Shown here piece after piece: positions 27,203 through 35,511 of a DNA stretch of 64,000 nt. Positions within the stretch are counted from its first letter, which is position 1. Each line of letters starts with the position of its first letter. This DNA comes from Bacillota bacterium (lineage in GTDB: Bacteria > Bacillota > Clostridia > Lachnospirales > Lachnospiraceae). Location: the NCBI GenBank assembly GCA_023418475.1, contig JAEZZO010000030.1, positions 7,507-71,506 on the forward strand. Direction: 5' to 3'. The translations under genes and the position numbers were made by a program. A model generated the notes under the pieces. That model saw only the letters and a list, made by a program, of their open reading frames with translations. It made no database searches and was not told the origin of the DNA.

Positions 27203-28123
27203 ATGAAGAGTAAATTTAGAATAGGTAAATTAAAGAAGTATGTACCTATATATGTCATGCTCCTTCCAGGTTTTATATATTTACTGATAAATAATTATAT
27301 ACCTATGATTGGAATTTCCATTGCATTTAAAAATGTGAATTTCAGTAAGGGTTTGTTAAAAAGTGATTGGGCTGGTTTCACTAATTTCGAATATCTTTTT
27401 CGGACACCGGATGCATTCCGGATTACCAGAAATACGATTTTATACAACGTGGCATTTATTATAGTGAATTTGGTAATAGGCATACTATTTGCTATATTAT
27501 TAAGTGAGATCAGGTCAAAACTGTCGGTTAAAGTCTATCAGACCACCATATTGCTTCCCTATATGATTTCCATGGTTATTGTAAGCTATCTGGCCTATGC
27601 ATTTCTTGCCGGTGATACTGGACTGCTGAACGGAGTATTGAAATCCTTTGGTTTTGATAAAGTATCTTGGTATACCTCTCCTGCCTACTGGCCGTTTATC
27701 CTTATATTCGTTAACTGTTGGAAATATGTGGGCTATGGAACAGTGATTTATCTGGCTTCCGTACTTGGTATAGACCGTGAATTATATGAAGCGGCGGCAG
27801 TGGACGGGATTTCTAAACTACAGGAAATAAAATATATCACGCTACCAATGCTAAAGCCAACAATTATTACCATGGTTTTGCTCAACATAGGAAGAATTTT
27901 CTATTCGGATTTTGGGCTGTTTTATCAGGTGCCTATGAATTCGGGAGCATTATTAAATGCTACTAATACAATTGATACCTATGTATACAGAGGATTGATT
28001 ACTCTGGGGGATATAGGTATGTCTTCCGCTGCCGGCGTATACCAGTCCTTAGTCGGGTTTGTGCTAATCTTACTGGCAAACTGGTTTATCAGAAAATATA
28101 GCAGTGAAAATGCACTGTTTTAA
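27203..28123 (+). CDS. Sugar ABC transporter permease, LplB type
   Basis: The 306-residue membrane protein has six hydrophobic segments and the EAA loop YEAAAVDGISKLQEIKYITLP that contacts the ATPase. YVMLLPGFIYLLINNYIPM is a typical LplB start. AGAAAGG precedes the ATG. It is followed 15 bp later by the second permease. No ATPase gene is present in the cluster, so a shared MsmX-like ATPase encoded elsewhere is likely. Confidence 0.92.
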   Translation: MKSKFRIGKLKKYVPIYVMLLPGFIYLLINNYIPMIGISIAFKNVNFSKGLLKSDWAGFTNFEYLFRTPDAFRITRNTILYNVAFIIVNLVIGILFAILLSEIRSKLSVKVYQTTILLPYMISMVIVSYLAYAFLAGDTGLLNGVLKSFGFDKVSWYTSPAYWPFILIFVNCWKYVGYGTVIYLASVLGIDRELYEAAAVDGISKLQEIKYITLPMLKPTIITMVLLNIGRIFYSDFGLFYQVPMNSGALLNATNTIDTYVYRGLITLGDIGMSSAAGVYQSLVGFVLILLANWFIRKYSSENALF

Positions 28124-28138
28124 TGGAGGTGGATGAAA

Positions 28139-29032
28139 ATGATGTATCGTGGAGATAAAATTTTTCAGGTAGTTGCGCATTTTATTATGGCATTGGCTGC
28201 CATAATAACAATACTACCGTTGGTATTATTACTGATATCTTCCGTAACCCTAAATACGGATATAACCTTATATGGATATAGCTTTATCCCGAAACATTTC
28301 AGCCTGGAAGCCTATTCCTATATCTGGACCGAGAAAATACAGATTTTCCATGCTTATTTTATGACTATTCTAGTAACTTCAGTCGGAACGTCCATAGGAC
28401 TTACCATTTCAATACTGTATGCTTATTCCTTATCGAAACCTTACTTTCCGGGGAAAAAGTTCTTCTCTGTATTTATACTTTTTACTATGCTCTTTAACGG
28501 CGGACTGGTGCCTACTTATATTATGTATACGAGATATCTCGAAATGAAAAATACGGTTTGGGGACTGATCATTCCTACACTTCTTATGAATGCCTTTAAT
28601 GTAATACTGATACGTAGTTATCTGCAGAATAATGTTCCACCTTCTCTGATGGAAGCTGCAAATATTGACGGGGCAGGAGAATTCACCATAGTCAGGAAAA
28701 TTATTGTACCGTTAAGTAAGCCAATCATTGCTACAATCGGATTGTTTATTGGAGTTTCTTATTGGAATGATTGGCAGAACGGCCTTTACTATATTACAGA
28801 TGAAAAGCTATACAGTATACAGCAAATACTGAACAACATGCTAAAGAATATTGAGTATTTATCAAAAAACTCAAGCTCCGTGGCAAAATCAACGACTTTG
28901 GCAGGAACGCTGCCGGCATCTACAGTGCGTATGGCAATTGCAGTATGCGGAATTCTACCGATTTTGATTATTTATCCATTTGTACAGAAATATTTTGTGA
29001 AAGGTATTTCACTTGGAGCGGTAAAAGGGTAA
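28139..29032 (+). CDS. Sugar ABC transporter permease, YtcP type
   Basis: The 297-residue partner permease has six segments and the EAA loop MEAANIDGAGEFTIVRKIIVPLSKP (key part EAANIDGAGE). The C-terminal KYFVKGISLGAVKG ending is the hallmark of the YtcP family. GGAGGT fits ATG 28139 better than the in-frame ATG at 28133. It ends the importer operon; the CRISPR leader begins right after. Confidence 0.92.
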   Translation: MMYRGDKIFQVVAHFIMALAAIITILPLVLLLISSVTLNTDITLYGYSFIPKHFSLEAYSYIWTEKIQIFHAYFMTILVTSVGTSIGLTISILYAYSLSKPYFPGKKFFSVFILFTMLFNGGLVPTYIMYTRYLEMKNTVWGLIIPTLLMNAFNVILIRSYLQNNVPPSLMEAANIDGAGEFTIVRKIIVPLSKPIIATIGLFIGVSYWNDWQNGLYYITDEKLYSIQQILNNMLKNIEYLSKNSSSVAKSTTLAGTLPASTVRMAIAVCGILPILIIYPFVQKYFVKGISLGAVKG

Positions 29033-29254
29033 ATGGATGTAAGAAAAATTCAGGATAATACAAAGCCTTAATTTAAACATCATCTGTGTTGATGGTGCGA
29101 ATGTATAGTGAACATGAAATTGCTGAGGGTTTCGCACCTATATATGTAAAGATTTTTATACTTACTGTTTCATTATTTTGAACATCAATAAAGAATTTTA
29201 TTAAATGTGCACAATTCTTAAAAGTATGATATAATATTATTGTTGGTTTTTGCT
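29033..29254 (+). promoter_or_regulatory. CRISPR leader
   Basis: The AT-rich 222 bp before the first repeat hold an inverted repeat GGTGCGAA (29094) / TTCGCACC (29131) and a TATAAT box at 29230-29235, about 20 nt before the first repeat. Position and composition fit a leader; no cas2 gene lies upstream as it would in a complete type I-C locus. Confidence 0.65.
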
Positions 29255-29750
29255 GTCGCTTCCCTTGCGGGGAGCGTGGATTGAAATTGCTCCTGAACAA
29301 CAGGGACAGCAGGAGGATATTGTCGCTTCCCTTGCGGGGAGCGTGGATTGAAATATCATCCATCAGAGTAATTAGGCTGATCGCAATTGGTCGCTTCCCT
29401 TGCGGGGAGCGTGGATTGAAATTGTTCGTTGTCCCATGTTTGCCTAAATGTCTTGTACGTCGCTTCCCTTGCGGGGAGCGTGGATTGAAATCAAATTATA
29501 ATCAGAACACATATCGCTTCTCAACGTCGCTTCCCTTGCGGGGAGCGTGGATTGAAATTTGGTAGCTTATTGTTACTACCTGATATCCTAAGTCGATTCC
29601 CATGCAAGGGTGTGGATTGAAATGTCTCGCATAATTCTTTTGAAATTACTTTTTCCAGTCGCTTCCCTTGCGGGAAATCTGAAATTCTGCTTTGATACTT
29701 TTTCTAAGCATATTGGCAAAATCCGTTCCCTTACAGGCAATATTGCATAA
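29255..29750 (+). CRISPR. Type I-C-like CRISPR array, five intact and three decayed repeats
   Basis: The 33-nt repeat begins GTCGCTTCCC and ends GTGGATTGAAAT, the form of type I-C repeats. Five identical copies lie at 29255-29287, 29322-29354, 29390-29422, 29459-29491 and 29526-29558. A sixth copy (29592-29623) has several changes, a seventh (29658-29685) has lost part of the 3' half, and an eighth near 29722-29750 is barely recognisable. Spacers are 33-36 nt and all differ. Decay at the right end and the ATTGAAAT ending show transcription to the right from the leader. No cas gene lies within the window. Confidence 0.97.
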
Positions 29751-29809
29751 AATCTGCTCTGACATCTTCGCATTTACATAATCTGTAAAGCTTTTAAGGA
29801 GGCCATAAA

Positions 29810-30157
29810 TTGAAAAATAGTGCTTCTAAATACATTTTAATCATAAGTATAGTTACTATAGCAATTGCTGGATGCAGCAAAGATGCAAATCGATGTGCAA
29901 AAAATACATACGGATTTCAACCACCGATTGATAAATTGTATTGGGGAATGTCACTGGAAGAAATAGAAGATACACTTTCCATTCAGGATGGAGTTGATAA
30001 TGTTGTTTACAATTATGATAAACCGATAACAACAATTATACTGCCTGAGAAAATTAATAAATTTGGTTACAAGGCTACTGTTTACCTTCAGTTATGTGAT
30101 GCACCGGGAGATACAGCGATACCAATTAATAAAATCTGTATTAATCATTCAAGGTAA
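29810..30157 (+). CDS. Small lipoprotein of unknown function
   Basis: The 115-residue product has a lipoprotein signal (MKNSASKYILIISIV, lipobox IAGC with Cys22). Start codon is TTG 29810, supported by AAGGAGG. The mature part includes YWGMSLEEIEDTL, seen in many short secreted proteins of Clostridia, and ends soon after; a longer ancestral protein cut short by a frameshift is possible because an adjacent frame stays open to 30332. It lies directly behind the CRISPR remnants. Confidence 0.6.
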   Translation: MKNSASKYILIISIVTIAIAGCSKDANRCAKNTYGFQPPIDKLYWGMSLEEIEDTLSIQDGVDNVVYNYDKPITTIILPEKINKFGYKATVYLQLCDAPGDTAIPINKICINHSR

Positions 30158-30225
30158 TATCAAATTGTATAGATATAACAGGTACAGGGAATTAAAAAGA
30201 GAAAAAAGAAAAAATAACAAGAATA

Positions 30226-30258
30226 AGAAGCCAGTCATAACTTTTATGACTGGCTTCT
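30226..30258. terminator. Bidirectional hairpin between convergent genes
   Basis: Perfect 15-bp stem AGAAGCCAGTCATAA / TTATGACTGGCTTCT around a 3-nt loop. On the minus strand it is followed by a T-rich stretch, so it probably ends the AraC-kinase transcript; on the plus strand the U-run is missing. Confidence 0.65.
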
Positions 30259-30374
30259 GCTTATCCAATTCCGCAAATAGTATTTATTGGTGCTATTATT
30301 TTCATTATTATTATAAGAATAACGGTTCGTAGTCAGAATGTCAGAAAATGTGAAAAGTGGAACCAATGCAGGGG

Positions 30375-31673
30375 CTAGAATATATTCATGATTTTGGATC
30401 TGCTATTCATAATATAGAGAAGCATTATGCGGTTTGTTCTGGCAAGCTGCCTAAATTCCTCCCGGTTTTCAAAGTAAGCGATACAAATCATTTGAATGGA
30501 GCAGATTACATAGAATACAGCCTGCTTTTCTTCATCCGTCAGCTTGTTTTTGCTGTCATATCCACGCAGAATGCCTAAGAGAATATCAAGCCATTTATCA
30601 TATTCCTCTTCATTGTTCTCGGATAATATGCCGGTAGCACAATAGCAGACATCCCATAAGCGGATGTTGAATTCACTCAGATCGAAGTCTATGAAGCCGG
30701 TCACCTTATTGTTTTCAAACAGGATATTGCCAGGATTGGGGTCGCGGTGAATAAGCTGCTTTGGAAGTTTATCAAATAGTTTTCCAAAAGTATCAATGTA
30801 ATCTATGAAGAATTCATCAGGAAAACCGATATTCCATTGGGTATTCTGTTGACGTACATATGGAAGTGCCCATTCCAAGACATCTTTGAACAGATCAACC
30901 TCGTCCGGCAGGAATTCGTTCTGCACCTCCAGCAGTGCTATATGAAGCCGTGCGATGCTTTCACCGTATTTTTTGCCAAAGTAGGTACGGTTGTTTCCGA
31001 ACCGATCAGCCTTTGAGAGAGGGCTGCCATTCAGAGCATGGGTAAGGACAAAAATTTCTTTGTCATCCAGATATTCTGCTCCCATCTTCGTCAGCACAGG
31101 AACAGAAGAAGTAAAGTCCTGTTTTGAGAGCGCTTTTGCAATTCTCATACTCTTCAGTAGTTTATCACGGCTGCCTGTTTTAAGGATATAATAATTGCCG
31201 ATCATCCAAACGCTGCCGGACACCCTTGTTTCATCCACAATGTAAGTATTGCCAATCCGTAAGTCTTTATCGATCTCCCAATTCTTCAAAACTTCACGTA
31301 AATCTTGTTCTGAATACATAATTGCTACCTCCGGTTTTTTTGGTTTGTGATATTTGTAAATTGAAATATACTTTTTCGGAGAGCAGCCATACATCTTAAC
31401 AAATGCTTTATAAAATCCAGCATAGGTATTAAATCCATACTCCAGTATAACATCAATAGCCTTGCGCCCATCGGCAATTTCGCTTAGTGCGTGATCGAGC
31501 CGGCGCTTCAAGATATAGCTTGAAACGGACGATCCCATCACTGATGAAAACAGGCGGTAATAATGAAAGGTGGAGTAATTGGACATCGTTGCCAATTCCT
31601 CGGCTGTAATATTAGTCTTAAGATTTTGCTCGATGTAATCGAGATTGGATTTTATGATATTAGGTATCTGCAT
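30375..31673 (-). CDS. AraC DNA-binding domain fused to an aminoglycoside-phosphotransferase-like kinase
   Basis: Residues 1-112 are a full AraC/XylS double helix-turn-helix at the N-terminus (ITAEELATMSNYSTFHYYRLF; AIDVILEYGFNTYAGFYKAF). Residues ~130-420 are an APH/choline-kinase-like fold with Lys165 (YYILKTG), the catalytic loop HRDPNPGN (Asp311) and the metal-binding FIDFD (Asp329). Both halves look intact. AGGAGGA precedes the ATG. The downstream half could phosphorylate a drug or metabolite, with the N-terminal half controlling genes in response. The next gene upstream on the same strand is a GNAT-VOC fusion, 143 bp away. Confidence 0.85.
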   Translation of the reverse strand: MQIPNIIKSNLDYIEQNLKTNITAEELATMSNYSTFHYYRLFSSVMGSSVSSYILKRRLDHALSEIADGRKAIDVILEYGFNTYAGFYKAFVKMYGCSPKKYISIYKYHKPKKPEVAIMYSEQDLREVLKNWEIDKDLRIGNTYIVDETRVSGSVWMIGNYYILKTGSRDKLLKSMRIAKALSKQDFTSSVPVLTKMGAEYLDDKEIFVLTHALNGSPLSKADRFGNNRTYFGKKYGESIARLHIALLEVQNEFLPDEVDLFKDVLEWALPYVRQQNTQWNIGFPDEFFIDYIDTFGKLFDKLPKQLIHRDPNPGNILFENNKVTGFIDFDLSEFNIRLWDVCYCATGILSENNEEEYDKWLDILLGILRGYDSKNKLTDEEKQAVFYVICSIQMICIAYFENREEFRQLARTNRIMLLYIMNSRSKIMNIF

Positions 31674-31816
31674 GACGTTCCTCCTCCGTACGGTGACTTA
31701 AGTATACCGCATGCGGATCACAATAACATTTCCTGTAGTGCGAAGATAATAAAGTGTTTATCAATAATGTACCTATCAGTAGATGGATGCATTGCTGTAC
31801 TATTTAATCAGAGCTC

Positions 31817-32749
31817 TTATTTAGCGCACAAACAGAACGGATGCCCCTCCGGGTCAAGCATTGTCACAAAATCATCACCGCCGAACTGCTTGGTAGCTTT
31901 CGTTGCACCGAGCCGAATTGCTTCGTTAATTAAGAGGTGCAAATCGTCCACTTGTAAATTGAAATGCATTTGCTTCTGCGGCCTACCGGGTTCTTCCGGC
32001 CAGACAGGAGGGATATAATTGACTTCAGGTACGGCAAAGAGTATTAATAAACCTTTATCGTCGATAAGGGCAGAACATCCATAAGCCTCACATTTCTTCC
32101 AGCCAGTGAAAGCAGCATAAAAATCGCGTGTTCGAATAGGGTCGGTACAATCGATGGTAATGTCACCGATAGCGATCTTTCTTTTTGCTCCTTTCCCAAA
32201 ATAATCATCAGCGAGGATTGCGTAATAGGACGCATCGCAGAATCCCTCCTGATTATTATGGTCAGCCTGCCGAAAGGTTCCCTCGTATTTGAGACCTGCT
32301 TTTGCCATCACCTTGCCGGAATTCGTATTTCGCGGGTCAAAGCGTGCTTCAATCCTATTTACACCAACTTCTTCAAAGAAAAATCGGACAAGACGTGCAA
32401 GTGCTTCACTTGTATAGCCCTTATGCCACCAAGACTTGCCGATGCAATAACCGATATGTACCAGCTTTGTAGTATCTTCAACTTTTACAGCTGCAATACT
32501 GCCGATCGGTTCCTGAAGACTTTTTAGCTCAATCGCCCAACTATAATAGCTTTCCGAGTCATATCCGGAGAGCCAGCTTTTGATAACCTCACGTGAGATA
32601 GCAACATTTTGGTGCGTAGACCACGTTAGATATTTTGTTACCTCGGGGTCGCTTGCCCAGTTGCAAAACATTGGTTCTGCATCGTCCAACATAAACCGAC
32701 GAAGAATGAGTCTCTCTGTCTCAAGCGTAATGGTACCTTTGTGTGTCAT
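31817..32749 (-). CDS. GNAT acetyltransferase fused to a VOC/glyoxalase domain
   Basis: Residues 1-180 form a RimJ/RimL-type N-acetyltransferase (ILRRFMLDDAEPMF; IGYCIGKSWWHKGYTSEALARLVRFFF; NSGKVMAKAGLKYEGTFR). Residues ~190-310 form a VOC domain (DCTDPIRTRDFYAAFTGW; MHFNLQVDDL; MLDPEGHPFCL), as in fosfomycin/bleomycin-resistance and glyoxalase-like proteins. A strong AGGAGG precedes the ATG. The combination suggests modification or binding of a small toxic compound; the substrate is unknown. Confidence 0.88.
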   Translation of the reverse strand: MTHKGTITLETERLILRRFMLDDAEPMFCNWASDPEVTKYLTWSTHQNVAISREVIKSWLSGYDSESYYSWAIELKSLQEPIGSIAAVKVEDTTKLVHIGYCIGKSWWHKGYTSEALARLVRFFFEEVGVNRIEARFDPRNTNSGKVMAKAGLKYEGTFRQADHNNQEGFCDASYYAILADDYFGKGAKRKIAIGDITIDCTDPIRTRDFYAAFTGWKKCEAYGCSALIDDKGLLILFAVPEVNYIPPVWPEEPGRPQKQMHFNLQVDDLHLLINEAIRLGATKATKQFGGDDFVTMLDPEGHPFCLCAK

Positions 32750-32776
32750 AGCTTATCCTCCTTATATTCATAGGCA

Positions 32777-32792
32777 GTGTCACGTATGACAC
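32777..32792. promoter_or_regulatory. Palindrome upstream of the GNAT-VOC gene
   Basis: GTGTCA-CGTA-TGACAC, a perfect 6-bp inverted repeat 28-43 bp upstream of the start. Possible operator. Confidence 0.45.
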
Positions 32793-32987
32793 ACCATTTT
32801 TTCTATTATACTACAATAAGAACATATGTTCAATGCTAATAAAACGATATCTGATGGAACTTACTATACTGGACACGTCTTAACGTTACTAATATCATAT
32901 CTTCTTGATAGGCAATACATTGGCGTTCCTACAACCATGACTAGGCTGAACTGTAATCAAAAATATCATTTAACATGAAAAAAACAG
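32793..32987. other. Divergent intergenic stretch with no recognised element
   Basis: AT-rich sequence between the GNAT-VOC gene and the leuA promoter. I see no ORF or RNA gene. Confidence 0.4.
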
Positions 32988-33016
32988 TTGACAATTACAA
33001 GAAACCAATATAAAAT
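32988..33016 (+). promoter_or_regulatory. leuA promoter
   Basis: TTGACA (32988-32993) and TAAAAT (33011-33016), 17-bp spacer, directly ahead of the T-box leader. Confidence 0.7.
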
Positions 33017-33022
33017 AACTCT

Positions 33023-33430
33023 ATTATATAAAAAAGACGTTGAAAAGGAATAGTAACCGTTTGATGATTTTTCAGAGACCTGTTGGCTGGTGTGAAGCAG
33101 GAATCAGAGAATAGTGAACTCGCCTTCGAGTTGCCGGCTGAAATAAAGTAGGTTGGGACGGAAGCCCACCGTTATAGGGGATAGATATCGGTAATATTGT
33201 ACCTGTATTGAATTATAGTATAGAGTGGTCTAGCAGATTAGTATATCTGTCTCTTTGCGGGGGCAGATTTTTTTGTGTGAAAATAGTAAATTATCACAGG
33301 AAATATGATCTTAGCCAAAACAATATAAGGTATCGAAAAAGTGCATACATAATGTATGAATTAGAGTGGTACCGCGGAAAGCTCCCTTTTCGTCTCTTTG
33401 CAGCAACAAGAGATTAGGGAGCTTTTTTAT
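33023..33430 (+). ncRNA. T-box leader, probably tRNA-Leu responsive
   Basis: The leader begins with a stem I start (AAAGACGTTGAAAAGGA), has the AGAGA-like and GNUG-like elements near 33074-33095, and a candidate specifier CTC (Leu) at 33120-33122. The T-box sequence AGAGTGGTACCGCGG lies at 33363-33377. Its TGGT bulge would pair with an ACCA tRNA end, as for tRNA-Leu. Unloaded tRNA-Leu would stabilise the antiterminator and allow leuA transcription. Confidence 0.9.
33378..33430 (+). terminator. T-box terminator
   Basis: AAAGCTCCC (33378) pairs with GGGAGCTTT (33417), with inner CTCTTTG/CAAGAG pairing, followed by T residues. It overlaps the T-box antiterminator in alternative folding. Confidence 0.88.
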
Positions 33431-33598
33431 TTCTAATTCTCACGTGGATTTATATTAACCAAGGTGCTGAAAAATCAGCGTAAGAATTTGATATTAATAA
33501 TTCATATAAGGAGTTCTGCGGGAAATTTGAAGGAAAAGCATCTTCCCAAATAGAAGAGATATTTCTTCCTGATTCTTGCAGGCAGAATGGAGGCCATT

Positions 33599-35131
33599 AT
33601 GGCAAGAAAAATTTATGTATTTGATACAACCTTAAGAGACGGAGAGCAGGTACCGGGAGCAAAACTAAATCTGGAGGAAAAACTTGCGGTAGCAGAACAG
33701 ATTGCTAAGATGAAAGTGGATATGATGGAAGTAGGTTTTCCATCCTCTTCCCAGGGAGATTTTGAGGCAGTGAAGGCAATCAGTAAAAAAATTGGTCATG
33801 AGGTATGGATTACGGCACTCGGCAGAGCAGTGGAATCCGATATTGATGCTGTTTATCAAAGTATCCGCGATGCACAGAATCCTTTGATTCACATTGTACT
33901 GGGATCTTCCGATATCCACATAGCAAAGAAATTGCAGAAAACCCGCGGACAGGTAATGGATATGGGAGTGGCAGCAGTGAAGTATGCGAAGAAATACCTT
34001 CCCCAGGTTGAGTATTCCTTAGAAGATGCCACCCGGTCGGACTTTGAGTATATGTGGAAGACCATTGAAGCTGTTGTCAGGGCGGGAGCAACCATTATTA
34101 ATATACCAGATTCGGTTGGCTTTGCAGTACCCGAGGAGTTTGGACAATTAATCTTTCGGATGAACGATCGTCTGAAAAACCTAAATCCAAATGTATTACT
34201 GAGTGTTCACTGTCATAATGATATTGGTTTGGCGACGGCCAATACATTGGCGGCAGTACGTAACGGAGCAGATAAAGTGGAATGTACGATAAATGGAATG
34301 GGAGAGAGAGCCGGTAATACCTCACTGGAAGAGGTCGTTATGGGAATTAAGCTTCATGAAGATTATTACAAGGGCTACACAACCGTAGATACCGGTAAAT
34401 TATATGATACCTCGCGTATGGTAAGTGCTGTAATGGGTTTGGATATTCAGGTCAATAAGGCGATTATCGGAGAAAATGCATTTGCCCATTCCTCGGGTAT
34501 CCACCAGGACGGTTTGCTTAAATCAAAGGATGTATATGAAATTATGGACCCTGGGACGATAGGCGCTCCTCCGATGGAGCTGGTGTTAACCGCCAGATCC
34601 GGCAGACATGCGTTTTTGTATGTAAGCCGAAAACTGGGATATGAGGTGTCAGAGGAGCATATCGCAGAGGTTTATGAAAAATTTCTGGCAATGGCGGATC
34701 AAAAGAAGGAAATCTACGATAACGATCTGCTGACCCTATTCCGGAGCTGTGAAAATGTGGAGTGTGTTAATCCGAAAGAATTATGGCAGTTAAAAGAATA
34801 CCAAATCACTGCAACCAGTACTCTACCAACCGCTACAGTAAGAATGGAAAAGGGAGGTGAGGAAGCGGTAGCCAGCGGGAATGGTACAGGGGTAATTGAC
34901 GCATTATTTAGCTCTATTATGACAGCTACACAATATCCGGTTGAATTAATGGAATATCGTATTAATAATTTGGGGAGAGGGAAAGGAAGCCTGGGTAAAG
35001 CAATTACGCAGATTAAATATAAAGATAAATTATACCAGGGAAAAGCGATCGAGCGGGATGTAATGAAGGCCAGCACTCTTGCATTTATTAATGCGGTTAA
35101 TAAAATTATTTTAGAGGAGGAAACCTGTTAA
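33599..35131 (+). CDS. leuA: 2-isopropylmalate synthase
   Basis: The first committed step of leucine synthesis: acetyl-CoA plus 2-oxoisovalerate. The DRE-TIM barrel shows DTTLRDGEQVPGA near residue 8 and the metal-binding SVHCHNDIGLATAN near 210. HSSGIHQDG follows, and a C-terminal LeuA regulatory domain (from about 380, SGNGTGVIDALF and ending KASTLAFINAVNKI) is present. The 510-residue length is normal. The frame opens at 33587, but GGAGG lies inside that extension and fits ATG 33599. Controlled by the T-box. Confidence 0.96.
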   Translation: MARKIYVFDTTLRDGEQVPGAKLNLEEKLAVAEQIAKMKVDMMEVGFPSSSQGDFEAVKAISKKIGHEVWITALGRAVESDIDAVYQSIRDAQNPLIHIVLGSSDIHIAKKLQKTRGQVMDMGVAAVKYAKKYLPQVEYSLEDATRSDFEYMWKTIEAVVRAGATIINIPDSVGFAVPEEFGQLIFRMNDRLKNLNPNVLLSVHCHNDIGLATANTLAAVRNGADKVECTINGMGERAGNTSLEEVVMGIKLHEDYYKGYTTVDTGKLYDTSRMVSAVMGLDIQVNKAIIGENAFAHSSGIHQDGLLKSKDVYEIMDPGTIGAPPMELVLTARSGRHAFLYVSRKLGYEVSEEHIAEVYEKFLAMADQKKEIYDNDLLTLFRSCENVECVNPKELWQLKEYQITATSTLPTATVRMEKGGEEAVASGNGTGVIDALFSSIMTATQYPVELMEYRINNLGRGKGSLGKAITQIKYKDKLYQGKAIERDVMKASTLAFINAVNKIILEEETC

Positions 35132-35199
35132 CGGAAACCGAAAAGGACAAATACTTATTCTCACAGGAAATGAAATCTGACTTTTGACCTGGATTTGAA

Positions 35200-35387
35200 A
35201 TTGACTGCAGAGCGGGAAGATCAGCGCTCTGGTTACGGCGAGCTTTGAAGCAGACTATTATGCTAAGATGAACAGTAAATTTGGTGCAATCGATTTTCCG
35301 GAATACCCTGCGAAGCTTTTGGCATTTATGGGTGTTGCAAAGAATCAGGCAAAAGCAATTAAAATTCCGCAAAAAGAAGGAGCGTAA
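35200..35387 (+). pseudogene. Open stretch after leuA, probable gene remnant
   Basis: A 60-codon open stretch without a start codon at its head encodes LQSGKISALVTASFEADYYA and further KMNSKFGAIDFPEYPAKLLAF, ending at TAA 35387. The codon usage and lack of stops look protein-like, but it begins right after an in-frame TGA. I do not recognise the family. It could be the tail of a lost gene downstream of leuA. Confidence 0.4.
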
Positions 35388-35413
35388 AACCATCTGATAC
35401 GAAAATAATGTAT

Positions 35414-35464
35414 TTGACATTAAGTATCACTTGTATTAGTATGTATAATACAAGTGATACTTAA
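35414..35464 (+). promoter_or_regulatory. Promoter with a perfect 19-bp inverted repeat
   Basis: TTGACA (35414-35419) and TAGTAT (35437-35442) are 17 bp apart. TTAAGTATCACTTGTATTA at 35420-35438 is matched exactly by its complement at 35446-35464 around 7 nt. The site therefore covers the promoter spacer and start. It is the likely operator of the YtrA-type GntR protein encoded next. Confidence 0.8.
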
Positions 35465-35511
35465 TTTTTGATTACAATATTAAAATAAAGGAAAGGACAG
35501 GAGGTAAAACA

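Noticed and set aside
29281..29565. 94-residue plus-strand ORF with repeated SLPLRGAWIEI
   Set aside because: It is only the reading of CRISPR repeats; the repeated peptide is the translated repeat unit.
29588..29773. 61-residue minus-strand ORF
   Set aside because: It covers decayed CRISPR repeats and has no ribosome site.
30063..30332. 89-residue plus-strand ORF after the small lipoprotein
   Set aside because: No ribosome site, it crosses the hairpin at 30226-30258, and the product is Lys/Tyr low complexity. At most the shifted tail of the lipoprotein gene.
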